This document shows, in pieces, positions 33,247-40,857 of a stretch of DNA of 64,000 bases. Under the pieces are notes generated by a model. The model saw only the letters and a list, made by a program, of their open reading frames with translations, did not search any database and was not told where the DNA came from. A program made the position numbers and the translations under genes. This DNA is from Sphaerimonospora cavernae. Lineage in GTDB: Bacteria > Actinomycetota > Actinomycetes > Streptosporangiales > Streptosporangiaceae. The stretch spans positions 310,001 to 374,000 of the forward strand of contig NZ_JBHMQT010000003.1 of the NCBI RefSeq assembly GCF_042435035.1, read 5' to 3'. Every line of letters starts with the position of its first letter. Position 1 is the first letter of the stretch.

Positions 33247-33290
33247 GGACGCCTGTTGGACGCCTGTTGGACGCCTGTTGGACGCCTGTG
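33247..33290. repeat. 11-bp tandem repeat, four copies, in divergent promoter region
   Basis: GGACGCCTGTT repeated at 33247, 33258, 33269 and 33280 (last base changed), with a partial unit before. It lies between the divergent SRPBCC and acyl-CoA ligase genes. The period is about one helical turn, so any bound protein would be stacked on one face of the DNA. Confidence 0.85.
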
Positions 33291-33406
33291 TGGATGCGGT
33301 GCGGATGCCGGGGATAACGCCTGGGTGACGGAACTACCGATGCGTAACTTTCGCGCGATAGCGTCCGGTGAGACCCGAAGAGCGAGCCCTGCACAAAGGA
33401 GTGGCC

Positions 33407-35191
33407 GTGCGCGAGTTCAGCGTTCCCGTGCTGGTCGACGTCCCCTCGTCCGCCAACTGCACCGACGTGGTGTTCCAGCGCGGCGCGGACGAACCGGACG
33501 TCGTAGTCATCCGCCGCAAGGACGGCGATGGTCCGGACGCCCCCTGGACCCCGATCACCGCATCGGAGTTCCGCGACCAGGTGGCGGGTCTCGCCAAGGG
33601 TCTGATCGCGGCGGGGATCGAGCCCGGTGACCGGATCGCACTCATATCGCGTACGCGCTACGAGTGGACGCTGATCGACTATGCCATCTGGGCGGCGGGC
33701 GCCGTCTGCGTTCCCATCTACGACACCTCAGCCGTGGAGCAGGTGAAGTGGATTGTCTCCGACAGCGGGGCCAAAGCGGTCTTCGCCGAGACTGCGCCAC
33801 ACGAGGAGACGGTACGGGAGGCCGTGCCCGGCCTCTCCCTGCTGTGGGGGATTGACAGCGGCGGCCTCGACGCGGTCCGCGAGCTCGGGACCGAGGTCAC
33901 CGACGAGACGCTCGCCGAGCGCCGCTCGTGCCGGGGCGGGCGCGACCTCGCCACCATCATCTACACCTCCGGTACCACGGGCATGCCGAAGGGCTGCAGG
34001 CTCACCCACGACAACCTGCTGTTCACCGCCCGCAATGTGGCGCAGGGGCCGCTTGAGCAGATGTTCGAGGTGGACGAACGCTCGGCGCTGCTCTTCCTGC
34101 CGCTCGCGCACAGTTTCCCCAGGATCATCCAGGTCGTGCTGCTGGAGACGGGCACGGTCATGGCGCACACCCCGAGCATGAAGAACGTCGCCCCCGACCT
34201 CCAGTCGTTCAAACCCACGTTCCTGCTGGGCGTGCCGCGGGTGTTCGAGAAGGTCTACAACGCCGCGGAGCTCAAGGCCACCACGGAGGGCAAGGGCAAG
34301 ATCTTCCAGGCCGCCGTGGCCGCGGCCGTCGCCTGGAGCAAGGCCGAGGGCTCCGGCGGAGCCGGCCTCGGGGTACGGCTCAAGCACGCGCTCTTCGACA
34401 AGCTCGTGTACGGCAAGCTACGCGCGGCGACCGGCGGCGCGCTGACCGCCGCCGTCTCCGGCGGCTCCGCCCTCGGCGACCGGCTCGGCCATTTCTTCCG
34501 GGGCGTCGGGATCGAGGTGTTCGAGGGCTGGGGGCTCACCGAGACCAGCGCACCCTCCACGGTGAACATCCCGGGCGCGAACAAGGTCGGCACGGTCGGC
34601 AAGCCGTTCCCGGGGGTGAGCGTCAAGATCGCCGACGACGGCGAAATCCTGGTCAAGGGCCGCCATGTCTTCGACGGCTACTGGAACAACGAGCGCGCCA
34701 CCAAGGAGTCCATCGACCCCGAGGGCTGGTTTCACACCGGCGACGCGGGCGAACTCGACCAGGACGGCTACCTGCGCATCACCGGGCGCAAGAAGGAGAT
34801 CATCGTCACCGCCGGCGGCAAGAACGTGGCCCCCGGCCCGCTGGAGGACGCGATCCGGGCGCACCGGCTGGTCAGCCAGGCCATCGTCGTCGGCGACGAC
34901 CGGCCGTTCGTCGCGGCGCTGGTCACGCTCGACCCCGAGGCGCTGGAGCAGTGGAAGCAGACCGCAGGCAGGGCGGAGGTCGTGGTGACCGATCCGGCCC
35001 TGGTGGCCGAGGTGCAGACCGCCGTCGACGCCGCCAACCGGATGGTCTCCAGGGCCGAGCAGATCAAGAAGTTCGTCATCCTCGACACCGAGCTGAGCGA
35101 GGCGAGCGGCCACGTCACGCCGAAGCAGTCGATCAAGCGGAACGTGGTGCTGCGCGACTTCGCCAAGCAGATCGACGAGCTGTACGGCTGA
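33407..35191 (+). CDS. Long-chain acyl-CoA synthetase (AMP-dependent)
   Basis: Activates fatty acids to acyl-CoA through an acyl-AMP. The 594-aa ANL enzyme has the AMP-binding motif TIIYTSGTTGMPKGC, LPLAHSFPR, the VFEGWGLTETSAP motif, GWFHTGDAGELDQDGYLRITGRKKEI and the catalytic Lys region VTPKQSIKRN. The start is GTG 33407, five bases after AAGGAG; earlier GTGs at 33368 and 33401 lack a better site. It corresponds in position to mycobacterial fadD15 (from memory). Divergent from the SRPBCC operon. Confidence 0.92.
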   Translation: MREFSVPVLVDVPSSANCTDVVFQRGADEPDVVVIRRKDGDGPDAPWTPITASEFRDQVAGLAKGLIAAGIEPGDRIALISRTRYEWTLIDYAIWAAGAVCVPIYDTSAVEQVKWIVSDSGAKAVFAETAPHEETVREAVPGLSLLWGIDSGGLDAVRELGTEVTDETLAERRSCRGGRDLATIIYTSGTTGMPKGCRLTHDNLLFTARNVAQGPLEQMFEVDERSALLFLPLAHSFPRIIQVVLLETGTVMAHTPSMKNVAPDLQSFKPTFLLGVPRVFEKVYNAAELKATTEGKGKIFQAAVAAAVAWSKAEGSGGAGLGVRLKHALFDKLVYGKLRAATGGALTAAVSGGSALGDRLGHFFRGVGIEVFEGWGLTETSAPSTVNIPGANKVGTVGKPFPGVSVKIADDGEILVKGRHVFDGYWNNERATKESIDPEGWFHTGDAGELDQDGYLRITGRKKEIIVTAGGKNVAPGPLEDAIRAHRLVSQAIVVGDDRPFVAALVTLDPEALEQWKQTAGRAEVVVTDPALVAEVQTAVDAANRMVSRAEQIKKFVILDTELSEASGHVTPKQSIKRNVVLRDFAKQIDELYG

Positions 35192-35215
35192 GCCGTACGG
35201 ACCAGGTCGAGGACG

Positions 35216-36325
35216 TCAGAGCAGGCCGGCGAAACGGGCCGCCACGCTCTCCCAGTTCCACTCCCGCTCGACCCAGGCCCGGCCCCGCTCCCCCATCGCC
35301 CGTGCCCGGGCGGGGTCGGCCAGCAACCCTGCGAGCGCGTGGGCGATGTCGCCGGACGAACGACCGTCGACGACCAATCCCGTCTCGCCGTGCCGTACTG
35401 CGTCGGGCGCACCCCCCGAGGAGCCCGCGACCACGGGCAGGCCCGTCGCGGACGCCTCCAGATAGACGATGCCCAGGCCCTCGACGTCCAGACCGCCCAG
35501 CCGCGTACGGCACGGCATCGCGAAAACGTCGCCGGCGGCGTAGTGCGCCGGCAGCGCCGCCCACGGCACCGAGCCGGTGAACACGACGGAGCCCCGCAGA
35601 CCGAGCCGGGAGACCGCCCGCTCCAGCGCGGCGCGCGACGGGCCGCCGCCGACCAGGAGCAGCACGGCGTCCGGCACCCGCCGCAGCACCAGCGGCCAGG
35701 CCCGGATCAGCATGTCCTGCCCCTTGCGCGGCACCAGACGGGAGACGCAGACCACCACCGGCCGATCCCCGAGGGCCAGCGCCCGGCGCACCTCGTCCCG
35801 GCCCGTTCCGGGACGGAAGACGGCGGTGTCCACCCCGGGGGCGAGCCGTACGAGCTTGGCTTCGGGGACGACCGGTGCGAGCCGGCGGCACGTGTAGTCG
35901 CCGAGATAGGTCACCGCGTCGGCGCCCGCGCCGATGCGGCCCAGCAGCGCGCCGGCGACGGGCAGGCGCGCCCAGGACGCCTCGTGGCCGTGCGTCAGCA
36001 TGACCACGCGGGCGGCTCCGGCGGCGCGCAGCGCGGGGGCGAGCAGGCCGAGCGGCGCGGCCGCCCCGAAGACCACGGTCGCGCCGTCGTCCACGAGGGC
36101 GGCCGCTCTGGCGGCGACGGCGCGCGTGGGCAGCATGAGCGTGGTGGGATGCCTGACCACCTCGTACGGCTGCCGCGCGTCGAAGCCCTCGCACCCCTTC
36201 CATCGCGGCGCGTACACGACGACCGAGTCCGGCGGGAGACGGCAGGCGAGGCCGTGCACGAACGCCTGGATGCCGCCGGGCCGGGGCGGGAAGTCATTGG
36301 TGACGATCAGCGTTCTCGCACCCAT
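35216..36325 (-). CDS. pimB: GT4 mannosyltransferase, PimB-like
   Basis: Predicted GDP-mannose-dependent mannosyltransferase adding the second mannose of phosphatidylinositol mannosides on the inner membrane face. The 369-aa GT-B protein begins TLIVTNDFPPRPGGIQAFVHGL, has LTHGHEASW, RLAPGVDTAVFRPG, VCVSRLVPRKGQDMLIRAW and the GT4 donor motif GLGIVYLEASATGLPVVAGSSGGAPDAV. ATG 36325 fits the domain start; the longer frame is not conserved. The gene order with the acyl-CoA ligase and NlpC/P60 genes matches the mycobacterial pimB' locus. Another GT4 acceptor is possible. Confidence 0.85.
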   Translation of the reverse strand: MGARTLIVTNDFPPRPGGIQAFVHGLACRLPPDSVVVYAPRWKGCEGFDARQPYEVVRHPTTLMLPTRAVAARAAALVDDGATVVFGAAAPLGLLAPALRAAGAARVVMLTHGHEASWARLPVAGALLGRIGAGADAVTYLGDYTCRRLAPVVPEAKLVRLAPGVDTAVFRPGTGRDEVRRALALGDRPVVVCVSRLVPRKGQDMLIRAWPLVLRRVPDAVLLLVGGGPSRAALERAVSRLGLRGSVVFTGSVPWAALPAHYAAGDVFAMPCRTRLGGLDVEGLGIVYLEASATGLPVVAGSSGGAPDAVRHGETGLVVDGRSSGDIAHALAGLLADPARARAMGERGRAWVEREWNWESVAARFAGLL

Positions 36326-36394
36326 CCCCTGCCCACACCTCTCACCCGAAGGCCACGCAGAGCATTGTCGCGGGTGGACGGTCATGGGTGCGAG

Positions 36395-37285
36395 TCATCG
36401 CGAGATCACGGTGGGTAGGTAGGCCAGCCAGGATCGGGTGAGCTCGACGGTCGAGACGCCGAGCGTGGCACGCAGCGCGGCCTCGATGCCGGCGGGGCCG
36501 TTCGATCCGGTGCCCATCGCGGCGCGGTAGAGGGCCACGAGCCGGTTCTCGCCGAATCTCTCCGCGATGTACCGGCAGGCCAGCCAGGCCTCCTCGTACG
36601 CCTGGGCCCGCCGCGGCGAGCCTGCCGCGAAATCCGCGTGATCGGGCAGCGCGCGCGGCGGCGCCCCGGCCCGCAGGTCCGCCGCCAACTCGGCGGCGAT
36701 CTCGCGGGCCGTGAGCCCGCTGCCCGAGTAGCCGACGTAGTCGGCGAATCCCTCCACCAGCCAGGCGGGCATGTCCCCGGTCTCCGCCGCGTCCGTGGCG
36801 ACATGGGTGAGCTCGTGGGTGATGACGATCCGGCGACCGGCCGCCGACAGGCGGGCGAAGCCGGACGGCTCGATGATGACGCGGCCCGGGCCCGCGAGCG
36901 CGGCGAGCCCTGCGACGCGCGCGGGCGCGGCCAGCACCGCCGCCTGCTCCGTCGTGGCCGGCACCAGGACCACCGCGTCGACCGGTCGCCCCCAGACGCG
37001 GGCGACCGTACGGCTCCCGCGGTCGGCCTGATCGGCGAGCTCGCCGATCAGGCCGCGCCGCCCGCCGACGACCACGACGTGCTCGCCCCGGGCCAGCGAC
37101 GCCCCGGCCCAGACGCCCGGATGCTCACCGGCGATCGCCCGCGCCCGCGGCAGCAGGCGATCGTCCGGTGCCGCGGCGGCGGGCAGGACCAGCAGCCCGA
37201 TCAGGACCGCCGGCCTGACCAGTGCCGCCGACCTGACCAGTGCCGACAGCCACGCCAGGGCACGGATCCGGAGCATGCCGAGCAT
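36395..37285 (-). CDS. Secreted gluzincin-like metalloprotease
   Basis: 296 aa with an N-terminal hydrophobic signal segment (LIGLLVLPAAAAP) and the zinc motif VITHELTHVATDAA (HExxH) with a downstream Glu in WLVEGFADYVGYSG, as in peptidase_MA-like gluzincins. ATG 37285 is used; ATG 37276 is three codons later. Likely exported or lipid-anchored near the envelope. It lies between the PimB-like and NlpC/P60 genes, so a cell-envelope role is plausible, but substrate is unknown. Confidence 0.82.
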   Translation of the reverse strand: MLGMLRIRALAWLSALVRSAALVRPAVLIGLLVLPAAAAPDDRLLPRARAIAGEHPGVWAGASLARGEHVVVVGGRRGLIGELADQADRGSRTVARVWGRPVDAVVLVPATTEQAAVLAAPARVAGLAALAGPGRVIIEPSGFARLSAAGRRIVITHELTHVATDAAETGDMPAWLVEGFADYVGYSGSGLTAREIAAELAADLRAGAPPRALPDHADFAAGSPRRAQAYEEAWLACRYIAERFGENRLVALYRAAMGTGSNGPAGIEAALRATLGVSTVELTRSWLAYLPTVISR

Positions 37286-37328
37286 CGTACGGGTGTCACG
37301 AGTGCCCGGGGGGCGCCGCCGATCGTCG

Positions 37329-37937
37329 TCAGGTCCCGGGTCGTACGGCTCCGGCGAAGGTGCGCCTGCGGTAGGAGTCGAGCCTGTCGATCCGCACCCG
37401 GGCGCCGCTGTGCGGCGCATGGATCATCTTGCCGTTCCCGACGTACATGCCCACGTGGCCGCCGCCGCTGGTGAAGATGAGGTCACCGGCCTTGAGATGC
37501 CGCCAGGAGACCTTCTTGGGCACGGCGCTGCGTATGGACCACGTCGTGCGCGGGAGCCGTACCCCCGCCTTGCGCCAGGCGAACTGGACCAGGCCGGAGC
37601 AGTCGAACGCGCTGGGCCCGGTGGCGCCCCACCGGTAGGGGTCGCCGATGTGCCGCTTGGCGGCCTTGACGGCCCGCGCGGCCTTGGCACGCTGACGCGC
37701 GGCCCGGCTCGATTTCGCGCCGGCCGGCGGCTCTGCCGCCTTCTTCACCGCGTCCTTCTTGGGGGAGGCCGGCTTGGGGGAGGCGGCCCGTTCGGCCGCC
37801 GCGGGGGTCACCTTCGTCACGGTCACCGTCACCGTGTCGTCGGCCGACACCGGTACGGCGAAGGCGGAGGATGTCAGCACGACGCCTCCGAGGACGAGGC
37901 AGACACGACGGGACAGTTTCGCGGGGGTGGTAGACAG
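37329..37937 (-). CDS. NlpC/P60 cell-wall hydrolase (C40), probable CTG start
   Basis: Secreted gamma-D-Glu-meso-DAP-type endopeptidase. The catalytic domain (about 95-202) has GDPYRWGATGPSAFDCSGLVQ with the Cys, GGGHVGMYVG with the first His and MIHAPHSG with the second. A Lys/Ala/Pro-rich linker precedes it. The full signal peptide (STTPAKLSRRVCLVLGGVV, ending near PVSA) is obtained only with CTG at 37937, five bases after AGGAG; GTG 37880 would cut the signal in half. The 5' leader holds a c-di-AMP riboswitch and, further up, a CRP-like site. Confidence 0.88.
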   Translation of the reverse strand: MSTTPAKLSRRVCLVLGGVVLTSSAFAVPVSADDTVTVTVTKVTPAAAERAASPKPASPKKDAVKKAAEPPAGAKSSRAARQRAKAARAVKAAKRHIGDPYRWGATGPSAFDCSGLVQFAWRKAGVRLPRTTWSIRSAVPKKVSWRHLKAGDLIFTSGGGHVGMYVGNGKMIHAPHSGARVRIDRLDSYRRRTFAGAVRPGT

Positions 37938-37959
37938 GATCTCTCCTAGGGTCTTCCGC

Positions 37960-38140
37960 TCACGCCTACCGGGTTAGCTGACGGGTTCGGGCGGGGAAGT
38001 CGCCCTACGGCGCCCAGGTCGTGTTCACCTGACGCGCAGATTCACCCCGGACCCCCTGGACTCGAGGGGTCGTTGGTTCCCCGGCTCCGTGCCTCCTGAC
38101 TGCACGGACTCGGCAGATCACCGGACTGCATGCGGGAGCG
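37960..38140 (-). ncRNA. ydaO/yuaA-type c-di-AMP riboswitch
   Basis: On the minus strand the conserved blocks occur in order: GGAGCCGGGGAACCAACGAC (38096-38077 to 38068), GGGGTGAAT (38048-38040), GTAGGGCGACTTCCCC (38008-37993) and GAACCCGTCAGCTAACCCGG then TAGGCG (37988-37963). These are the signature segments of the ydaO class known from Streptomyces rpfA-type leaders. The element ends 25 nt before the CTG start of an NlpC/P60 gene, a usual target. In that class, ligand binding turns expression off. Confidence 0.9.
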
Positions 38141-38172
38141 GGACGCGGAGTCCCGTGCTCGCCGCGGCCCAG

Positions 38173-38202
38173 AAGCTATCCGGACGCGTCCGCGAACGGC
38201 AA
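38173..38202 (-). promoter_or_regulatory. Promoter of the riboswitch-controlled NlpC/P60 gene
   Basis: TTGCCG (38202-38197), an 18-bp spacer and TAGCTT (38178-38173) on the minus strand give a start near 38166, just ahead of the riboswitch and about 230 nt ahead of the coding start. Confidence 0.5.
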
Positions 38203-38275
38203 AGCCCACTCCATCAAATGGAAGATCCATTAAGAGTTGCGTAAAAGAAATCCGCAGGATACCCGGATGAAATCC

Positions 38276-38305
38276 CGCTAAATGTGACACTGCTCACATT
38301 TAGCG
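38276..38305. promoter_or_regulatory. Perfect CRP-like palindrome
   Basis: Twelve-base arms CGCTAAATGTGA and TCACATTTAGCG flank CACTGC. The core TGTGA-N6-TCACA equals the CRP/GlxR consensus. It sits 22 bp beyond the stop of the second NlpC/P60 gene and about 125 bp upstream of the predicted start of the first. A dual role as terminator hairpin for the second gene is possible, but no T-tract follows on that strand. Confidence 0.6.
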
Positions 38306-38326
38306 AAAAGAGATCAAATAGCGACC

Positions 38327-39286
38327 TCAGGGACGTACGGCACCAATGGGACGATACTCGGAAAGTGTGACGACTTTCACAACGTCCCCGGTCTGGGGTG
38401 CGTGGACGACCTTGCCGTCGCCCGCGTAGATCCCGACGTGGCCGTAGCCCGAGTGCCACAGCAGGTCGCCGGCCTGCAGTTCGTCAAGCGACACCCGCCG
38501 GCCGCTGCCCCACGCCCACTGCTCGTAGCTCGTGCGGGGCAGGTGCACCCCCGCGGCCGCCCAGGCGGCCTGGACGAGCCCGGAGCAGTCCCACGCGCCC
38601 GGTCCCGTCCCGCCGTACCGGTAGGGCTTGCCGATCTGCCCGTACGCGAACTGCAGCGCGGCGAGCGCGTTGCCCGAGGCGGGTCCGGCGTAGACGGCTC
38701 CCGCGCTGTTCGGGTTGCCGGCGTTGAAGGCCCCGAGCTCGCGCAGCAGTTTGGTCTGCTGATCGACGAGCTTTTCGACCTGCTCCTTCTCCTTGGCCAG
38801 GTCCTTCTTGACCTTCACGGCCGAGTCGTAGGCCGACTTCTTCTTGTCCCGCCGCCGCTTGAGACCGGAGACGGCGCTCTCGTACTGCTCGAGTTTCCTG
38901 GCCCGCTCCTGCGAGAGCTGGTCGAGCGTGGCCATGCCGCTGAGGGCCGATTCGGGGTCGGAGCCGTAGAAGACGCCACTCCACGCGAGATCGCCGAACT
39001 GGTAGTCGCTCACCGCGATGGAGACGACCCCGTCGCGCAGCGCGTCCACCTGGGTGGCGTGCTCGCGGTACTCGTCGTTCGCGGCGGCGTACTGCTTCTT
39101 GGTCTTCTTCCACTTCTCGGTGGCCGCGTTGTAGCGGTCCACGAGCTTGTCGGCCTGCTCGTTCAGCTTCTTCAGCTTCGCCTTGGCCTGGGCGACGGTC
39201 GGCTTCGGATCCGCCTGTGCGTCCATGTTCGGCAGCAGCAGAAGCACGCCGACCATGCCGACGGCCACCGGTAAGCGCCCTCGCAC
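38327..39286 (-). CDS. NlpC/P60 cell-wall hydrolase with coiled-coil domain (RipA-like)
   Basis: 319-aa secreted peptidoglycan endopeptidase. Signal peptide (LPVAVGMVGVLLLLPNMDAQA), a long coiled coil (about 30-185) rich in Lys/Glu/Ala with a conserved SDYQFGDLAW loop, and a C-terminal NlpC/P60 domain with GTGPGAWDCSGLVQ (Cys), SGYGHVGIYAG (His) and VVHAPQTG (His). GTG 39286 is favoured by GAGGGG six bases upstream; TTG 39289 is adjacent. The coiled coil probably positions or inhibits the catalytic domain, as in RipA/CwlO. It has no riboswitch. Confidence 0.92.
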   Translation of the reverse strand: MRGRLPVAVGMVGVLLLLPNMDAQADPKPTVAQAKAKLKKLNEQADKLVDRYNAATEKWKKTKKQYAAANDEYREHATQVDALRDGVVSIAVSDYQFGDLAWSGVFYGSDPESALSGMATLDQLSQERARKLEQYESAVSGLKRRRDKKKSAYDSAVKVKKDLAKEKEQVEKLVDQQTKLLRELGAFNAGNPNSAGAVYAGPASGNALAALQFAYGQIGKPYRYGGTGPGAWDCSGLVQAAWAAAGVHLPRTSYEQWAWGSGRRVSLDELQAGDLLWHSGYGHVGIYAGDGKVVHAPQTGDVVKVVTLSEYRPIGAVRP

Positions 39287-39321
39287 CAAGGCCCCCTCGA
39301 GATCGTCCCAAGCCTGGCGCG

Positions 39322-39350
39322 ACTCTACTCATGCGATCTTGAAGCTTCAA
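39322..39350 (-). promoter_or_regulatory. Promoter of the RipA-like gene with palindromic -35
   Basis: TTGAAG (39350-39345), 17 bp and TAGAGT (39327-39322) on the minus strand. The -35 is part of the perfect palindrome TTGAAGCTTCAA (39339-39350), a candidate operator. Confidence 0.5.
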
Positions 39351-39389
39351 CCCGGGCGGGCAGGCCGACCCCCATCCCGGCTGCCCGCA

Positions 39390-39425
39390 CCGTCCAGTCA
39401 GCCGTCCAGTCAGCCGTCCAGTCAG
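39390..39425. repeat. 12-bp tandem repeat at the end of the NYN gene
   Basis: Three exact copies of CCGTCCAGTCAG. On the minus strand each contains TGA, so the NYN gene stop codon is triplicated. Confidence 0.85.
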
Positions 39426-40741
39426 CCTCGGCCGAGACGGCGAATCAGCAGCAGCGCGGGCACGGGCCTGGCCCCCATGCGCCGTACGGAGTCGGCCACC
39501 TCCCGGTCCGACGACACCACCGCCATCGACCGACCCTTCGGCTCAGCGCGCACCAGTCGCCGGATCAGGTCGTCGGCGATCTCCCCGGGTGCGCTGAACA
39601 TCACCCGGACCCCGCGCGGCGCCGACACGTGGACCGGACCGTCCAGCTCGGCGCCGTCGAAGACGCACGTCACCTCCACGCGGGCCTGTACGGCCAGGCC
39701 GCCGAGCCCGGTGAGGAGCCGGGTCCGCTGGTCGGCCAGCGTGAGCGACGGATAACCCGTCTTGGTCACGTTGTATCCGTCGATGATCAGATGCAGGTGG
39801 GGGATCGCGAGAAGCTGGTCCAGGAGCTGGGGATCGTCGTCGGCGAGCGCCCGGGCGGGGACCGCCGTGACCCCCGGCGCATCCGGGGCCACCGCCGCCA
39901 CGGAGTCGGCGGGGCGGCTGATCGTCGTAGGCAGGGCGAGTTCCTTGCGCAACCCGGCCACCGTCCCCTGAAGCGCGTCGAGGAGCACCCGGATGCGGAC
40001 CTCCTCCACGCTGCGGCCCTCCCTGGCCGCCCTGCGTGAGGCTTCCATCTGGCGCTCGGCGTCCGCCAGACGCTCCTTGAGCCTGCGCACCTCGCTGTCC
40101 GTCGCGCCGCCCGCCTCGGCGGCCCTGGCCCTGGCCTCGGCCGCCTCCGTCTCCAGTTCTGCCGCCCTGGCCTCCGCCGCTTTGACCCGTTCCCTCGCGT
40201 CGTGCAGTTTGCGGCGCAGGTCGGTGTTCTCGCCGCGCAACGTCTTGAGCTGCTCGCGGACCCGCTCGACCTCTTCCCTGGCCGCGGCGCGCTGCGCGGC
40301 CAGCTGCTCGCGCAGCCGGGTCTCCGCCTGCTCACGCTGGCTGCCGAGCGACGCGGCCCGCTCGATCTCTTCCCGTGCCTGTTCCACGAGGTCCGGCCAG
40401 CCCGGAGGACGGGTCAGGTACGCGGCCGCCGCCACCAGCACCGGATCGGCCGCCGGAGGCGCGGCGCCCTCGGCGAGGCCCGCCACCAGTTCGGGCCAGG
40501 CCGCCTCGACCGCCTCGGCTACAAGCTCGCGGAATTCCTTGTCGGCCTCCAACTGGGCGGCGATCGGCGCGGCGCCGAGTCGGGCGCGCTTGCGCGGCTC
40601 GAACTTCGCGATGCCGCGCAGCGGCGACGGCACGGCAGTCGCCGGCATCTTGCCCAGCACCTGCGCCGCGACCTCCACGACGTGTAACCGGACCCGCTCT
40701 GGCAACGGACGAGACAGGCCTTCCCCGGCTGAACTCATCAC
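39422..40741 (-). CDS. NYN-domain (YacP-like) RNase protein with coiled coil
   Basis: 439 aa. An N-terminal helical region, a long charged coiled coil (about 120-260, with REEVERVREQLKTLRGE and RRLKERLADAERQME) and a C-terminal NYN/PIN-like nuclease domain (about 310-435) with HLIIDGYNVTKTGYPS, TCVFDGAEL and VVSSDREVADSVRRMGA, carrying the acidic metal ligands. Likely an RNA endonuclease like YacP/Rae1. GTG 40741 and ATG 40738 are adjacent alternatives. It is divergent from the DnaQ/UvrC-like gene. Confidence 0.88.
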   Translation of the reverse strand: MMSSAGEGLSRPLPERVRLHVVEVAAQVLGKMPATAVPSPLRGIAKFEPRKRARLGAAPIAAQLEADKEFRELVAEAVEAAWPELVAGLAEGAAPPAADPVLVAAAAYLTRPPGWPDLVEQAREEIERAASLGSQREQAETRLREQLAAQRAAAREEVERVREQLKTLRGENTDLRRKLHDARERVKAAEARAAELETEAAEARARAAEAGGATDSEVRRLKERLADAERQMEASRRAAREGRSVEEVRIRVLLDALQGTVAGLRKELALPTTISRPADSVAAVAPDAPGVTAVPARALADDDPQLLDQLLAIPHLHLIIDGYNVTKTGYPSLTLADQRTRLLTGLGGLAVQARVEVTCVFDGAELDGPVHVSAPRGVRVMFSAPGEIADDLIRRLVRAEPKGRSMAVVSSDREVADSVRRMGARPVPALLLIRRLGRG

Positions 40742-40845
40742 GTCGCTCGCTCCTCATCGTGTCCTTTTTCCAAGGGTACGGCTGCCGCGCCCGTGGCCGT
40801 TCCGGGGTCAGTGGGACCGGAGAGGCGAATGTCGGTCGCGGTCTC

Positions 40846-40851
40846 TATGGT
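40846..40851 (+). promoter_or_regulatory. -10 box for leaderless exonuclease gene
   Basis: TATGGT ends seven bases before GTG 40858, predicting a transcript that begins at the start codon. No ribosome site is present upstream. Confidence 0.45.
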
Positions 40852-40857
40852 CATGAC

